Assembly: GCF_905171765.1 (NCBI RefSeq)
Contig: NC_053393.1
Coordinates: 70,711,371-70,775,370, forward strand
Reading direction: 5' to 3'
Length of the DNA stretch: 64,000 nt
DNA from: Bufo bufo
Taxonomy: Eukaryota > Chordata > Amphibia > Anura > Bufonidae
Shown here in pieces: positions 45,310 to 55,441 of the stretch (position 1 is its first letter; each line of letters starts with the position of its first letter). Under the pieces are notes generated by a model. The model was not told the origin of the DNA and did not search any database. It saw only the letters and a program-made list of their open reading frames with translations. The translations under genes were made by a program, and so were the position numbers.

Positions 45310-45995
45310 GACGGTATGTGATGATACCGGGCCTATATATTATATGCAAGATACAGCTCACCAAGGGACTCCGTTTGCGTCAGTGGTGTCACACTAACGG
45401 AGCTACGGACCACAGGCAAGACTGAGGTATACGATCCCCACAGACGAGGAGGTTCAGGCACCTACAATAGTAGAAAAACACAAGAAGGAGGGGGAAGGAG
45501 ACAGGATGAGACAACACAAAGTCAGACAAATAAGTAACCGTAAATAACTATTCCCAGAGATGAAATCCCTGCTAGGGGAAAACAAAAATCCCCTCAAGGG
45601 GTAAGAGTGTCGGAGACCAGCGAGTTGAGGCCGGCCAAAGAGCAAATCACAGAAAACTTATAAAATAAACGAGCAACTATAAGGGCCTTACGGAGAGCCC
45701 GCACCGTAAGGGAGCAAAAAAGTAATCAGCAACTGGCTAAACAATACTAATTAACGACCCATATGATGATCCATCAGAGTCCAACGTCCCTGTGAACCTG
45801 AAGGGGTTAAGAACAAGGCTCAGGACGGCCAATTCCTCCAGGCCAGGAGCGGTCAAGGCAGGCGGACGTTGCCCCGGTGACAGAGGAGACCGCGGAGAAG
45901 AGGATGCACTTGAGCCGGGCCTTCTTTTCCTGGTTACAGATGATCAAGTGCGTGGTGGTGGAGGCGCTGGGGACTCAAATTCCCAATCCGGGATG

Positions 45996-46617
45996 TCAGG
46001 TACAGGAGTTCCCAGCGATTTGCAAAAAGGGTGGAGATCCGTGAAAGAACGGAGAGTCTCTGTTCTTCCCTGATAACGGGGCTATCAGGGCAAATGGGAA
46101 TCCCCAGCGATAGGCAATCTGGCGGTTCCTGAGTGACGCAAGAAGAGGTTGAAGGTGTCTCCTTTTCTGGAGTGTAAACCAGGATAGGTCAGGAAACAAC
46201 TGTACAGGAGCGCCGTTAAAATCAAAGTTGCGCAGGGATCGCGCTTTAGCCATGATGGTTTCTTTAAGGGCGAAGTCATGGACACAACAGATTACGTCCC
46301 TGGGATGAGCCGCAGAGCCCTTGGGCTTGAGAGCCCTGTGCGCCCTGTCCAGCTTGATCTTATGCGAGGGTGGGTGCCCCAAGATCATATTAAATATGGC
46401 TTCTAGTGTGGCAAATAGGTCTTCTTCTCAAGATGCTTCCGGAAGGCCGCGTACCCGGATATTATTTCGACGACCCCGGTTATCCAGGTCCTCCAGATGC
46501 TGTCCCATGCCCCTAAGCACAGCTGTTTGGGCAGTGATGAATTCATGAAGAGCAGAAACGTACTGCCTGGTGTCATCATGGTCCCTGGGTAAAGGCTAGA
46601 GGAGGACTGTACTAGGG
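45996..46617 (-). pseudogene. L1-A ORF1 (RNA-binding protein), 5'-truncated
   Basis: Coding begins inside the coiled coil (TAVLRGMGQHLEDLDNRGRR) and runs into the RRM-type NNIRVRGLPEAS. A TGA at about 46,431 follows. The frame then continues through ILGHPPSHKIKLDRAHRALK, HPRDVICCVHDFALKETIM and QLFPDLSWFTLQKRRHLQPL to a stop at 45,996. These are hallmarks of L1 ORF1p, the trimeric RNA chaperone. The start codon is lost with the 5' truncation. Confidence 0.9.
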
Positions 46618-46902
46618 AAAGACTCTCCTCATATAAGGATGCTAGCCGACGACCTTCCATTCTACTAATTGTACATATTGTGTATTGTTTGTACGTTACA
46701 ATTGTGGTGGATGCTATATGCGTAGAAATAAGTAGCCGGCCTGAGGTCTGCACTTTTTGTATGGTATCAGCCACCAACATCGGGCATATATATTTTAAAG
46801 ATAAATAATAAAAGGTATATTTTAAAAAGTGTCCTAGTTTGACTAGAGAGAAAATAATTGATGAGAGGACCTATTACTATCTCAAAACATTAGAAAAACG
46901 TG

Positions 46903-47104
46903 TTAATAACTCTTAAAGATATCCATTACTTTAGGCAATGCATCTTGTGGGTTGGAGATTAATAAGAGTAAATCATCAGCGAAGGACGCCATTTTGTGTG
47001 TGTAGTTCCCTATCTGTAGAGCTCTAATATCTGGAGATTGTCTGAATTTCAATAATAGTGTCTCTAAGCTCAATACAAAAAGCATAGGAGAGAGAGGGTG
47101 CAGC
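46903..47104 (-). pseudogene. L1-B ORF2 fragment, RT motif C region
   Basis: It encodes PLSPMLFVLSLETLLLKFRQ and then FADDLLLLISNPQDALPKV, the RT B/C motif region with FADD at the catalytic site. Upstream it is joined to MITE sequence at 47,100; downstream it stops at about 46,916. The ORF2 segment between the endonuclease start and this point is missing. Confidence 0.85.
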
Positions 47105-47535
47105 CATCTCCATCTGGTGCCCAGCGCCGCCTTCCCAGTTGAAATCGCCGCCTTCCTCATCTCAGCCCCGCCTCCGCAATCGTCCGGTCTCTCTGCCAGA
47201 TCCTGCGCATGCGCACTAGGCATAACCTGAGGGACCGGACGATTGCAGAGGTGGGGCTGAGGTGAGGAAGGCGGCACTATAGACAGGGAGGGCGGCGATT
47301 TCTAGTGGGAAGGCGGCGCTAGGCACCAGACGGAGATGGCTGCAGCCGGGCACCCTGTATGAAGCGACGTCCCCTTGGGCACCTTAGGTAGGTGAATGAC
47401 AGGTTATAAAAACCTGTTTTATGTGCTAATAGAGCCACAGGCACATTTAATAAGTACAGTTTCATATTCATGCTATTTGGACGGACCTGGCCATATGTTT
47501 AGGTTATAGGCCTAAAATGTTATGACAGAATCCCT
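47101..47535. mobile_element. TTAA MITE remnant in L1-B ORF2
   Basis: Right end GACAGAATCCCT followed by TTAA at 47,536-47,539. Inside, GCAGCCATCTCCATCTGGTG (47,101) is inverted at 47,325-47,345, and GCGCCGCCTTCCCA, CCTCATCTCAGCCCCGCC and CGGACGATTGC also pair. The left outer end is absent, so one deletion probably removed it with the adjacent ORF2 sequence. Confidence 0.7.
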
Positions 47536-47540
47536 TTAAG

Positions 47541-47824
47541 GAATATGTATCTTCCTTCTAGATCAACCAATTGAGATCCTAATATGAATGGGACATTTTT
47601 ACCATACCAATAGACACTCCTCTGGCAGCGGAAGAATACGTGGCGTGATGCCAAGTTGGGAAACATTTACTCAACATATTAGGTGTATGTCTATGTCTAA
47701 AATGGGTTTCTTGGAGAAATACAATGTCTGCCCTCTCTCTCCGCAGCGTATAGAAAATCTGACTGCGTTTCTGTGGTATATTCAAGCCATTAACGTTAAG
47801 GGATATGAGAGTAATCTCAGCCAT
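47541..47824 (-). pseudogene. L1-B ORF2, N-terminal endonuclease part
   Basis: From the ATG at 47,824: MAEITLISLNVNGLN, ADIVFLQETHF and ARGVSIGM, the AP-endonuclease N-terminus with catalytic Asn and Glu positions. A frameshift near 47,600 moves it to KNVPFILGSQLVDLEGRYIF, after which the MITE interrupts. It is a different L1 family from L1-A, judging by the divergent sequence. Confidence 0.9.
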
Positions 47825-47864
47825 ATTGCAACTGTTGGGTGAGTCATTTCGCCATTTAAAAACT

Positions 47865-48336
47865 ACTGGGTTCAAGGGGTTCATTAGGGAAGAAAAATGG
47901 GTGTAGGTTACTATAAACAAGTAAAAGGGACTCCCAGGTCCCAACGACACATCGTGGCGTAAAGCAACATAATAATGTGTGTGATACAGTTGTGAGTATG
48001 GGGGAAGGACATAGTGGAGTTACCCAATTGACATTAGGATCTCCACCCGCTTGGTCATTTTAAGTCAAAACATAAACCATCTATAACGACTTACATATTA
48101 CTTGGGGATGGGAATAAGAGACATAGAGAGAAGCCCACGCCTCCAAGTCCACCCCCAACAAGTGAAAAATATGCCTTAAAACCTGAAACGAAAGGAAAAG
48201 TTGTACATCATCACTTTCTCTCACTGGAAAGGTAATGAAAGGGTTAATAGAGTATCTGAATCACTCATAGCATACAACCAACTATTGTGTAGAGATTCAG
48301 TAAGTAACAGGCTCCATATAAGACAAATGAGTTACC
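47865..48336. other. L1-B ORF1-ORF2 spacer
   Basis: Non-coding sequence between the ORF1 stop (48,337) and ORF2 start of L1-B. Nothing else is recognisable. Confidence 0.6.
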
Positions 48337-50174
48337 TCAGTCTTTAGAGGTAGATTTTAGCTTAGGAGACTTGAATCTAGGTGTAGATTGCCTTCCCTGA
48401 GGAGAGGTCAAGGAAGGTAAGTCCTCCATTGATGCAGACGGGAGCCAGGATGAAATTTCCAGCGGGGACATCTCTCAGGCCTCCCAGATCTTGGACAGGT
48501 CATCCGGATTTCGAATCACCAACTGTCTACCATTGATGGTAGTGCCGAAAGGAAATAGCCACCGCATGGGCAATTTCTTAGCTTTTAATACATCAGTTAA
48601 TGGCGGTAGCGCTCTGCGCTTAGCAAGCGTGCTAGCTGCTAGGTCCTGAAATATCAAAATTTTGTGAGAGTCCAGCAATATTTATACTTTTTCTCGGGCC
48701 GCTTTAAGGATCGCTGCTGTATCCAGATAGTTAAGCAGGGTACAGACCTTGTTTATAGGAGGGTCACTTGCAGGTGGTTTCGGTCTGAGTGCCCTATGTG
48801 CCCGTTCCATGGTGACATTGGCTGCACGTTCTGGCCCTATCAAGATGGCAAAAACTTGTCTTACTGTTTCCGACAAGGCTTCAGGTGGTACAGTTTCTGG
48901 GATTTCCAGTAATCCTGGTCTTCTAGGTACAGGTAGGTATTATTAATCTGATTCCTCAGTGTTTGCAATTGTCTTTGCATACCTTTACTGTGCTGAACCA
49001 CAGAGGCCTGCCCTTCCTCAAGCGCCTCCACTCTGTGCCCCATGTGCTTCACCTCCGTTTTGATATCAGCTAATTCTCTCATCACTGGTGACAAGGCTTG
49101 AGCTAGCGATTTTCTCAGGAAGGATCTGGTTATCGGCATCGGGTGTCACGGAGGGGAAAGTGGAGAGGAAGTGCACCCGCTAGACTGCCACCCTCAACCC
49201 TGTCCCTGCCTACTTGCACTACCCGCCCTAGGCGACGGGGCGCAACTGGGCGGCGGTCCCTGACCTACGTAAGTGCAGAGTAGAGAGAACACAGATAGAG
49301 AGGGAACCGGACAGCAAGGCAGAGAACGGCACACGTGTGCCGTTAGCAGACGGATGGACAGGGAAGTAAACAAGACGGAGGTACCCTCTGATGGAGAAGG
49401 CAATGGAGGGTCAACTAGCCGAGGTCAGTCCGGGAGGTCACGTGAGTACAAGAGGGGAAGGCAGGAGACAAATCCGATAACGAGCTGAGGTCAAATCCGA
49501 GAGGTAGCGTCAGTACTAAGGGAGCAGGCAGAAGGGAGGTCAGAAGACGGACAAGGTCAAATTCCAGAGGTCAAACAAGTAGTAGCACAGAATATACACA
49601 GCCTAAATGACGAAATCACAGGCAACTGTGGCCAGCAGGTTGCCTGTTCAAATAGTGGAGGAAAGGGATCATGTGACGTGGCTAGCGTCACAAGACCCAT
49701 GCCTCCTGCCTGTAGCCGAGCGCCGAGTGCCTAGCTCGGCGCTCAGCCCCTCCTGGTTCCTATCGTGACGGGGAACGCCGACCGCTCCTGCAGGAGGAGT
49801 GCAGCCGGGCGTACCGCGTCCCCCGTCACCATGATAACGGGAACACCGGGAACCAGGAAGCGCAGCCGGACACAGCGTGCGTCCGGGCTGCAGTGAGACC
49901 GGGGATCGTCGGTAGCGCAGGGGAGCAGAAGCGCGCCGCCTGCATCTCATAACATCGGGTCTCGTTCACCCTGTGTGTCGGAAAAGGCACAGGAGCTGCC
50001 GCCATCTGAATCCTCTTCCTGTACGGCTGTACGAGACTCAGCCGCCGCCATCTTCCCTCTGTCAGCCGGAGAGAGATTCTTCTTATTAAAGTATTTATTC
50101 ATATCCCCTTGGGATTTTTTCGGTCTGGGAGTCAGCTCCAGCTCTCTTCCTCTTTCCTTGGATAATTTGCCCAC
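48337..50174 (-). pseudogene. L1-B ORF1, split by a solo LTR
   Basis: It starts ATG at 50,174 (MGKLSKERGRELELTPRPKK...MNKYF, KMAAAESR). After the LTR the frame resumes in phase with MPITRSFLRKSLAQ, then the coiled coil VMRELADIKTEVKHMGHRVE and LEEGQASVVQ. The RRM-like LEDQDYWKSQ and the C-terminal domain follow (VTMERAHRALRPKP, KILIFQDLAASTLAKRRALP). There are frameshifts near 48,870 and 48,680, and a TGA at 48,475. The original stop is probably at 48,337. Confidence 0.9.
49144..49954 (-). mobile_element. Solo LTR, 811 bp, in L1-B ORF1
   Basis: It starts TGTCACGG and ends CATAACA, so TG..CA, with a perfect 5-bp TSD TCGGG (49,139-49,143 and 49,955-49,959). On the minus strand CACTATTTGAACAGG (about 49,650) resembles a TATA region, implying minus orientation. 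Removing the LTR and one TSD restores an uninterrupted ORF1 frame. Probably Ty3/Gypsy type by its ends and TSD. Confidence 0.85.
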
Positions 50175-50407
50175 AATTAGCTGAAGAAAGTCGCTTATTA
50201 TACTGTTAACCGAGCGGTGTGGTGAGGAGCTACAGCTTCACACTCCAGCACCATGCTCTGCAAGCTCCGCCCCCTCAGACTCTTTTTTGGCGCTCCCACT
50301 TTATGTGCATTTGTTTCAGAGCTGCCACCAGTGTCTATATGAGTCCCTACACTACAGAATTTCATACAAGAACCCAGCAGGCTACCAGTGAAGTTTTTCG
50401 AACCCTA

Positions 50408-50458
50408 TGCTCGACGCGTTTCTACGCTGGATTTCCAACCAGCATTTCATCAGGAGCA
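50408..50458 (-). ncRNA. Hammerhead-ribozyme-like motif, minus strand
   Basis: On the minus strand CTGATGA (50,453-50,447) is followed by a 7-bp stem II (ATGCTGG/CCAGCGT with one G-U) and GAAA (50,422-50,419). Then come the palindrome ACGCGT as stem III and C, giving a GTC cleavage triplet. Stem I is TGCTC/GAGCA, 5 bp. All core positions of the hammerhead consensus are met. The very short self-complementary stem III suggests it would act as a dimer. Predicted cleavage is between 50,413 and 50,412. Confidence 0.75.
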
Positions 50459-50471
50459 AAACACCAAATTA

Positions 50472-50791
50472 GGTTGCATTCACATGACCGAAGTGTTTGC
50501 GGATCCGCAAATTGTGGATCCTGAAAACACGGATACCAGCCCGTGTGCATTCCGCAATTTGCGGACCGCACATGGCCTATTCCTATTCCTGTCCACAATT
50601 GCCTATTCCTGTCCACAATTGCGGACTAGAATAGGACATGCTCTATCTTTTTTTCAAGGCCACGGAACAGAACTACGGATACAGACAGCACACGGTGCAC
50701 TGTCCGCATCTTGAAAGGAATGGGTCCGCACCCATTTTGCAAAATTGTGGAACGGATGCGGACTCATTCATATGGTCATGTGAATGTAACC
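50472..50791. mobile_element. PIF/Harbinger-like MITE, 320 bp
   Basis: Ends GGTTGCATTCACATGACCG and GGTCATGTGAATGTAACC are flanked by TTA (50,469-50,471 and 50,792-50,794). GCGGATCCGCAAATTGTGG and CAATTGCGGAC hairpins lie inside, including a directly duplicated CCTATTCCTGTCCACAATTG. Confidence 0.9.
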
Positions 50792-51000
50792 TTAGCTGCA
50801 CGCCGCTGATGGCGGGCGTGCAGCATGTAGCCTCCGGCTCTGTGATGGCCATAGCGCGGCAGCTAAAAGCCGCCCGTTATAATAGGAAAGCCGTCTTGGC
50901 AGGATCTCCACGGAGACGCGTCCACGATCCCCCCTCCCTGCCTCTCCATCAGGTAGCACGGGCTGCAGTGGGTGAAACAACATTACAAGTGATCTAAAGG

Positions 51001-51479
51001 TGGTTTGCATACTTTATAACATTATGGGGATAATCCATATTGATAAATAGCAGGGCAATATATAATAACAGGTTTTCAATCTTCCACGACACTCTAGTAC
51101 ATAGCTTGCCTATTAATAATAAGATCACACATTGATGCAGTATATCATCGCTGACAGGTCCATAACGTTCAGTCTGCATCAGGACCTAGGCTGCCACTTC
51201 TTTTTGAGTTCTTTATAAAAAAAACTCTAGTGCATAGCTTGCATATTAATAATAAGATTACATATTAGTGCAGTGTACCATCGCTGACGGGTCCATAATG
51301 TTAAATTCATGTCAGGACCTCTGCTGCCATGTATATAATCAAGGTGTGTAGAATATGTCACTTCTTTTTGACTACCTAACATACCTTACAGGTCCAAAAA
51401 GTTCAATTCACATTAGGACCTATGCCTTCCTGTATCTAATCCAGATATGGGAAATGTACCACTTATTTTTGAATCTGTC
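51001..51479. repeat. ~140-bp imperfect tandem duplication
   Basis: CATAGCTTGCCTATTAATAA with CATCGCTGACAGGTCCATAA recurs at about 51,097 and 51,233, with a third, weaker unit at 51,350-51,440. All contain CAGGACCT..CTGCC. No gene. Confidence 0.65.
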
Positions 51480-51950
51480 ATCAGCTTTATGCTGACCTCA
51501 CTGAGGTCAGCATAAAGTAGTGACAGAAATGCTGATGTCAGCGGTGTGTCATTTATGAGCTAAAAGTCAGTGGTTGCCGAGAACCAGCATCATAATCATT
51601 GCAGCTCAGGCCTTGAAAAGAGTCAAATCTACCTGAGAAGAGTCCTGGTTATTATAATCTCCTGCTCTCTCACCCATCTGCTGATGGTTGGCAGTTCTCT
51701 CCAAGAGAGAAAGGGAGAAAACTAGGTATTAGACTGTCAGTCATCAGCAGGTGGGCAGGAGAGCAGGAATTCATGGATAACCAGGACTCTTCTCAGGTGG
51801 CCGGGACTCTTCTCCAGGCCTAGTCTGCAATGATTGTGATGTTGGTTCTCGGCAACCACTTACTTTTAACTTTTAAATCACAGACTGAAATCAACTCACC
51901 TGTCTGTACTTTATGCTGCTGTTAGTATGGACAGCATAAAGTAGATGACA
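51480..51950. mobile_element. Foldback element
   Basis: Left arm GTCAGCATAAAGTAGTGACAG and right arm ending GCATAAAGTAGATGACAGG are inverted. Inner pairs include GGTTGCCGAGAACCAGCATC with GATGTTGGTTCTCGGCAACC, and CTGAGAAGAGTCCTGG with CCAGGACTCTTCTCAG. No flanking duplication was identified. Confidence 0.75.
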
Positions 51951-52373
51951 GGAGTATTCCCATCTCAGACAATGGGGACATATCGCTAGGATATGGCCCC
52001 ATTGTCTGATAGGTGCAGGTCCCATCTCTGGGATCCACACCTACACTGAGAATGGAGCAGCCACCTTCCATTCATTGAGCATGCGCAGCCACCTTCCATT
52101 CATTTTTATGGGGCCGCTGAAAATACCCAAGCACTGGCTCGGCTATTTCCATCAGCTCCATAGAAATGAATGGGAGCGGTAGCAGCACAAGCCCGGTACA
52201 CTCCCTTGCACTATAGGGAGAATGTTTGGTGGTGACCGGACCCCGGGAAACCAGGGGGCCTTCAGCCACCGCTTTCCCTGCTCCGTTCTCGGCGTTGGTG
52301 CACCTATCAGACAATGGGGGTATATCCATATCCTGCCCCATTGTCTGTGATGGGAATACCCCTTTAATTGTCA
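51951..52373. mobile_element. Foldback MITE family Y, copy 2
   Basis: Arms GTATTCCCATCTCAGACAAT and ATTGTCTGTGATGGGAATAC, with GCTAGGATATGGCCCCATTG inside and GGGGCCGCTGAAAATACCC in the centre. TTAA at 52,374-52,377 on the right. Collinear with 7600-8012. Confidence 0.8.
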
Positions 52374-53273
52374 TAACTCATTCATATTACAAGAGGTCCT
52401 TCTTACACTGCATCTGTAATTGACCTATCAGGGATCCCCCTAACCTGTCATTACAAGCCCTCCATATCATATGAAACATGTATAGGAAATGCCTGCTGCA
52501 ACATGAACGTCCATTAGGCTTCCTTCTGTAAAAATAAGTTATCAATATCCCCCCTCTTGCGGGCATTCTGACATGCTCTATGCCCCGGAAACTGATGCAA
52601 TTACTTTTCCCAGCATGATATTTCCATACATGCTGTGCGATGGGGGTATCATCTTTCTTGTTAGTATTCGATAGGTGTTCACCTATGTGTCTCCTAAACT
52701 CCTGTTTCTTTTTACCCACGTATTGTTTCCTACATATGCATGTGGCCACATATATATACACCTATAGTTTTGCAATTGATAAAAGATCTTATTGCATAAC
52801 TGCGTCCAGTGGCTGAACTTGTCACTGTCCCTCCTCTTCTTATTGCTTTACATGTGGTTTGTTAGAGAGCCATGTTTCACTAATGGGAGTGAACCAGTCT
52901 GTCTCTCAGGTTGCCTCCCCGTCAGCAAGCGATCAATGGATAGTCACCGACAAGGTGTCCAACATCTGGATCTGATTTAAGGATTTCCCAATGATCTTTC
53001 AAAATCCCTCACACTTCCTTGTGCGCTAGATCATATTTTCCAATGATCCGTATTTTTAGTATCTTCCACCTCCCGCTCTTTTGGGTGCAGCAAGTTATCT
53101 CTGTTACATGCCGCTGCATGTTGATAGGCTGCTTTTAGGGAGACCTGTGGATAGCCCTTCTGTGTAAACTTTCCATAGAGATCATTAGCTGCCGGTTTAA
53201 AATCCGCCCGTTCCGAGCAGTTACTCCGGGCCCTTAAATATTGGCCCTTTGGGATCCTTTGTTTCAATGTAAT

Positions 53274-53561
53274 CGTAACTAGGGTAATGACCACAGCGCT
53301 CGTCCTGTGAGGCTTTTGGTGGGTGCACGTCTCAGGTCAGTGTCTTTTCCACCTTAGAGACTTAGATGCATATAACTCTTGGAATGTATGAGACAGCACA
53401 CCAAATGACGTATTTTCAAAATGTTTATTTTATTACATTAGTTTCAGCACCAGTGGTATATAGTAGTGCAACATTTCGGGCCCAAGAGTGGTGCCCTTCT
53501 TTAGGCTGGGGCATATGGTGATCCCATGTGGTCTTAGCATTTTGAAAATACATTCCACAAG
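53274..53561 (-). mobile_element. 288-bp insertion in PLE-1 with decayed hammerhead
   Basis: It is flanked by a 15-bp perfect duplication ATTACATTGAAACAA (minus strand; 53,259-53,273 and 53,562-53,576). On the minus strand it contains AATAAAATAAAC and a hammerhead-like block at 53,506-53,470. This is probably a short PLE copy consisting of pseudo-LTR only. Confidence 0.7.
53470..53506 (-). ncRNA. Decayed hammerhead-like motif
   Basis: Minus strand: CTAAAGA where CTGATGA is required (two changes), stem II GGGC/GCCC, GAAA, then ATGTT where ACGTT would be palindromic. Stem I does not pair. Layout is right but the core is mutated, so it should be inactive. Confidence 0.4.
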
Positions 53562-54732
53562 TTGTTTCAATGTAATGGGGTTCGTTGCTGTAGGTTTCCA
53601 AAACATCCTAGTTATCCCCCTCTCCTGGTTGATGTTAATAAGAAACTCCAAAATGGTGAGGTGAGTCTCATTTATTTCACTTGTGAAGAAAATAACCCCA
53701 ATTGTTGTTATTCAATGCCAAAACAATATCCTCAAATATCATTTTTTTTGTGCCGTTCCAGAGGATAAAAATATCGTCAATGAATCTCATCCATAAAACA
53801 ATGAACAACGTCCATTGATCCATCTCTTCTCCAAATACCACTTCTTTATCCCACCAGCCCAGGTAGAGATTGGTAAATGTCGGGGCACAGGGACTCCCCA
53901 TCGCCACTCCCCTGAGCTGGTGGTACATGTCTCGGTCAAAGTTAAAAACATTATGCCTCAAGATGAATTGATGCAGATCCGCTACAAATTCATTATGTAG
54001 GGACAGATGTGATCCACTTTCCATCAAGAAGGCTCTCACAGCTTCACATCCTTAATTGGGCGGGATGGAGCTGTATAGAGCCTCCACATCTAGGCTAGCC
54101 AAAAGTGTCTCCTTGTCACAGGAAACATCATTTAGGCGCCTCAGAACATCCATAGAGTCCCTCCCTCAGTCCCTCTCTGTGAGGCTCCCAATACCTGATA
54201 TAATTGGTCTACACCTCAGGGGAGCAATCCCTTTGTAAATTTTTGGTAGACTGTAAAATGATGGCGTGACCGAGTGTTCGGCTTTACTGATAAGGCGTTC
54301 CTGTCTCGCCTTTTGTCCAATTCACATCTATACTTTTCAGTAGGGTTATGTTTCAGTTTCTTATAGCATGTTTCATCGTTAAGAATAGGCATGCACGTTT
54401 TCACATATTTAGTGTTATCTAAGACCACCACATTGCTCCCCTTATCGGAGGGTTTTCTGACAATGGTCTAATCTCTTTCTAACATATTTAAGGCCTCAAG
54501 TTTGTCGATAATAACTGTTAAAATGCGTCAAGAGGTGAGTATTCACTAGTGGGCGGATTCTTCCTAGACGGTAGACGTAAATCGGTAAATGGCCCTTTTC
54601 CTTATCCCTTCTTGAACAGTGATGGTGAAACTTTTAGAGACCGAATGCATAAACTGCAACTCAAAACCCAATTATTGATTTGCAAAGCGCCAACACAGCA
54701 ATTTAACCTGAATACTACAGTCCAATATAGTA

Positions 54733-55256
54733 TACGGTATCTTCCATGTACTTCATTATTGACCTTATTTTTCGCCCCATAAGGGAAAAATGCCCCAGTG
54801 TCATTATGGAAGCACTCATGAGTAGCTGAAGACCGGGAAGCGGTGAAGGCTCAGTACTCAACGCTTCCTGGTCGGCGGCTGTGCTGTGGCTGTGCAAAGC
54901 GTGAGGGCGCTCTGTGACATTATGCTGTGCGTGCCGGGTCACAGCCCAGCCCGCAGCAGGATGAAAAAGATCCGCTGGAGGAGAGGAGCGGCGGTGTCCG
55001 GAGCAGGAGAGGTGAGTGTTTTATTTTATTTTATATGCTCTGTGGCATGGGGCTGATATGAGAGGCATATGGGGGTTGATGAGAGGCATATGGGGGCTGA
55101 TGAGAGGCATATGGAGGCTGATGAGAGGCAATGGGGGCTGAAGAGGGGCATATGGAGGCTGATGAGAGGCATGGGGCTCTTATCTGAGGTCTGATTGGGG
55201 GTCATTCACATTAGGGTCTGATCTGAGGTCTGAATGGGGGTCTGATCTGAGGTCTT
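54733..55256. repeat. ATAAGAC-type element remnant with satellite tail
   Basis: TTATTTTTCGCCCCATAAGG (54,768) matches the terminus of the TIR element at 36,156. GACCGGGAAGCGGTGAAGG recurs from 32,845. GGGGGCTGATGAGAGGCATA units and TCTGATCTGAGGTCTGAATG end abruptly at the PLE-2 boundary (55,257), so PLE-2 truncated or entered this array. Confidence 0.65.
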
Positions 55257-55441
55257 ATTGCTGCCACACACGGAAGGCCATTTCATGGACTGCCATACGC
55301 AGGACCTGTGCTGAAGTTCTACGGCTGACCTACACTTTGGAACTTATCGGACAGTTAAGTAGTCTTGTTAAGCGAATGATCACCGCTTTATATTGATCAT
55401 AATATCATTGATTTCAACCTTGTAACATCATTTGGTATATT

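Larger units (their letters stand above)
40511..46617 (-). mobile_element. L1-A: 6.1-kb L1 retrotransposon, 5'-truncated
   Basis: A perfect 10-bp TSD, AAAGACTCTC, lies at 40,501-40,510 and 46,618-46,627. The minus-strand 3' end is CTTTAATAAATATAC followed by ATTAT and about 13 A's, so the poly(A) signal and tail are intact. The 5' end falls inside ORF1. It carries ORF1 (45,996-46,617) and ORF2 (41,506-45,309), both damaged. It lies within L1-B, so it is younger. Confidence 0.92.
39892..50277 (-). mobile_element. L1-B: L1 retrotransposon with three nested insertions
   Basis: GACTCTTTTTT at 39,881-39,891 and 50,278-50,288 is an 11-bp TSD. The minus-strand 3' end reads AATAAAAAGAGATTACACAC then A's next to the TSD. 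Remaining parts in order: ORF1 (50,174-48,337), ORF2 endonuclease start (47,824-47,541), a short RT piece (47,104-46,916) and presumed 3' UTR (46,900-46,628 and 40,500-39,892). It is interrupted by L1-A, a solo LTR and a TTAA MITE, and lacks about 2.5 kb of ORF2. Confidence 0.8.
50289..51000 (-). mobile_element. PLE-type pseudo-LTR fragment with hammerhead motif
   Basis: Read on the minus strand: a GC-rich segment (51,000-50,795), an inserted Harbinger-like MITE, then the hammerhead-like motif at 50,458-50,408 and a tail to 50,289 where L1-B entered. Layout (GC-rich upstream part, ribozyme downstream) mirrors the PLE pseudo-LTR at 60,850-61,475. There is no coding sequence, so the assignment is inferred. 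Confidence 0.45.
52385..54715 (-). pseudogene. Penelope-like element 1: RT and GIY-YIG endonuclease remnant
   Basis: Minus-strand pieces follow PLE order. The N-terminal KGPFTDLRLPSRK lies near 54,585 and SDKGSNVVVLDNTKYVKTC near 54,430. RT motif B is YHQLRGVAMGSPCAPTFTNL (about 53,900) and motif C RFIDDIFILW (about 53,780). FWKPTATN precedes a 288-bp insertion, then ARSNCSERADFK and LLHPKEREV. The GIY-YIG region has YVATCICRKQYVGKKKQEFR and GEHLSN (52,760-52,640). Many stops and frameshifts. It differs clearly from the copy at 56.8-60.4 kb, so it belongs to another subfamily. PLEs use RT plus this endonuclease for target-primed insertion. Confidence 0.9.
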
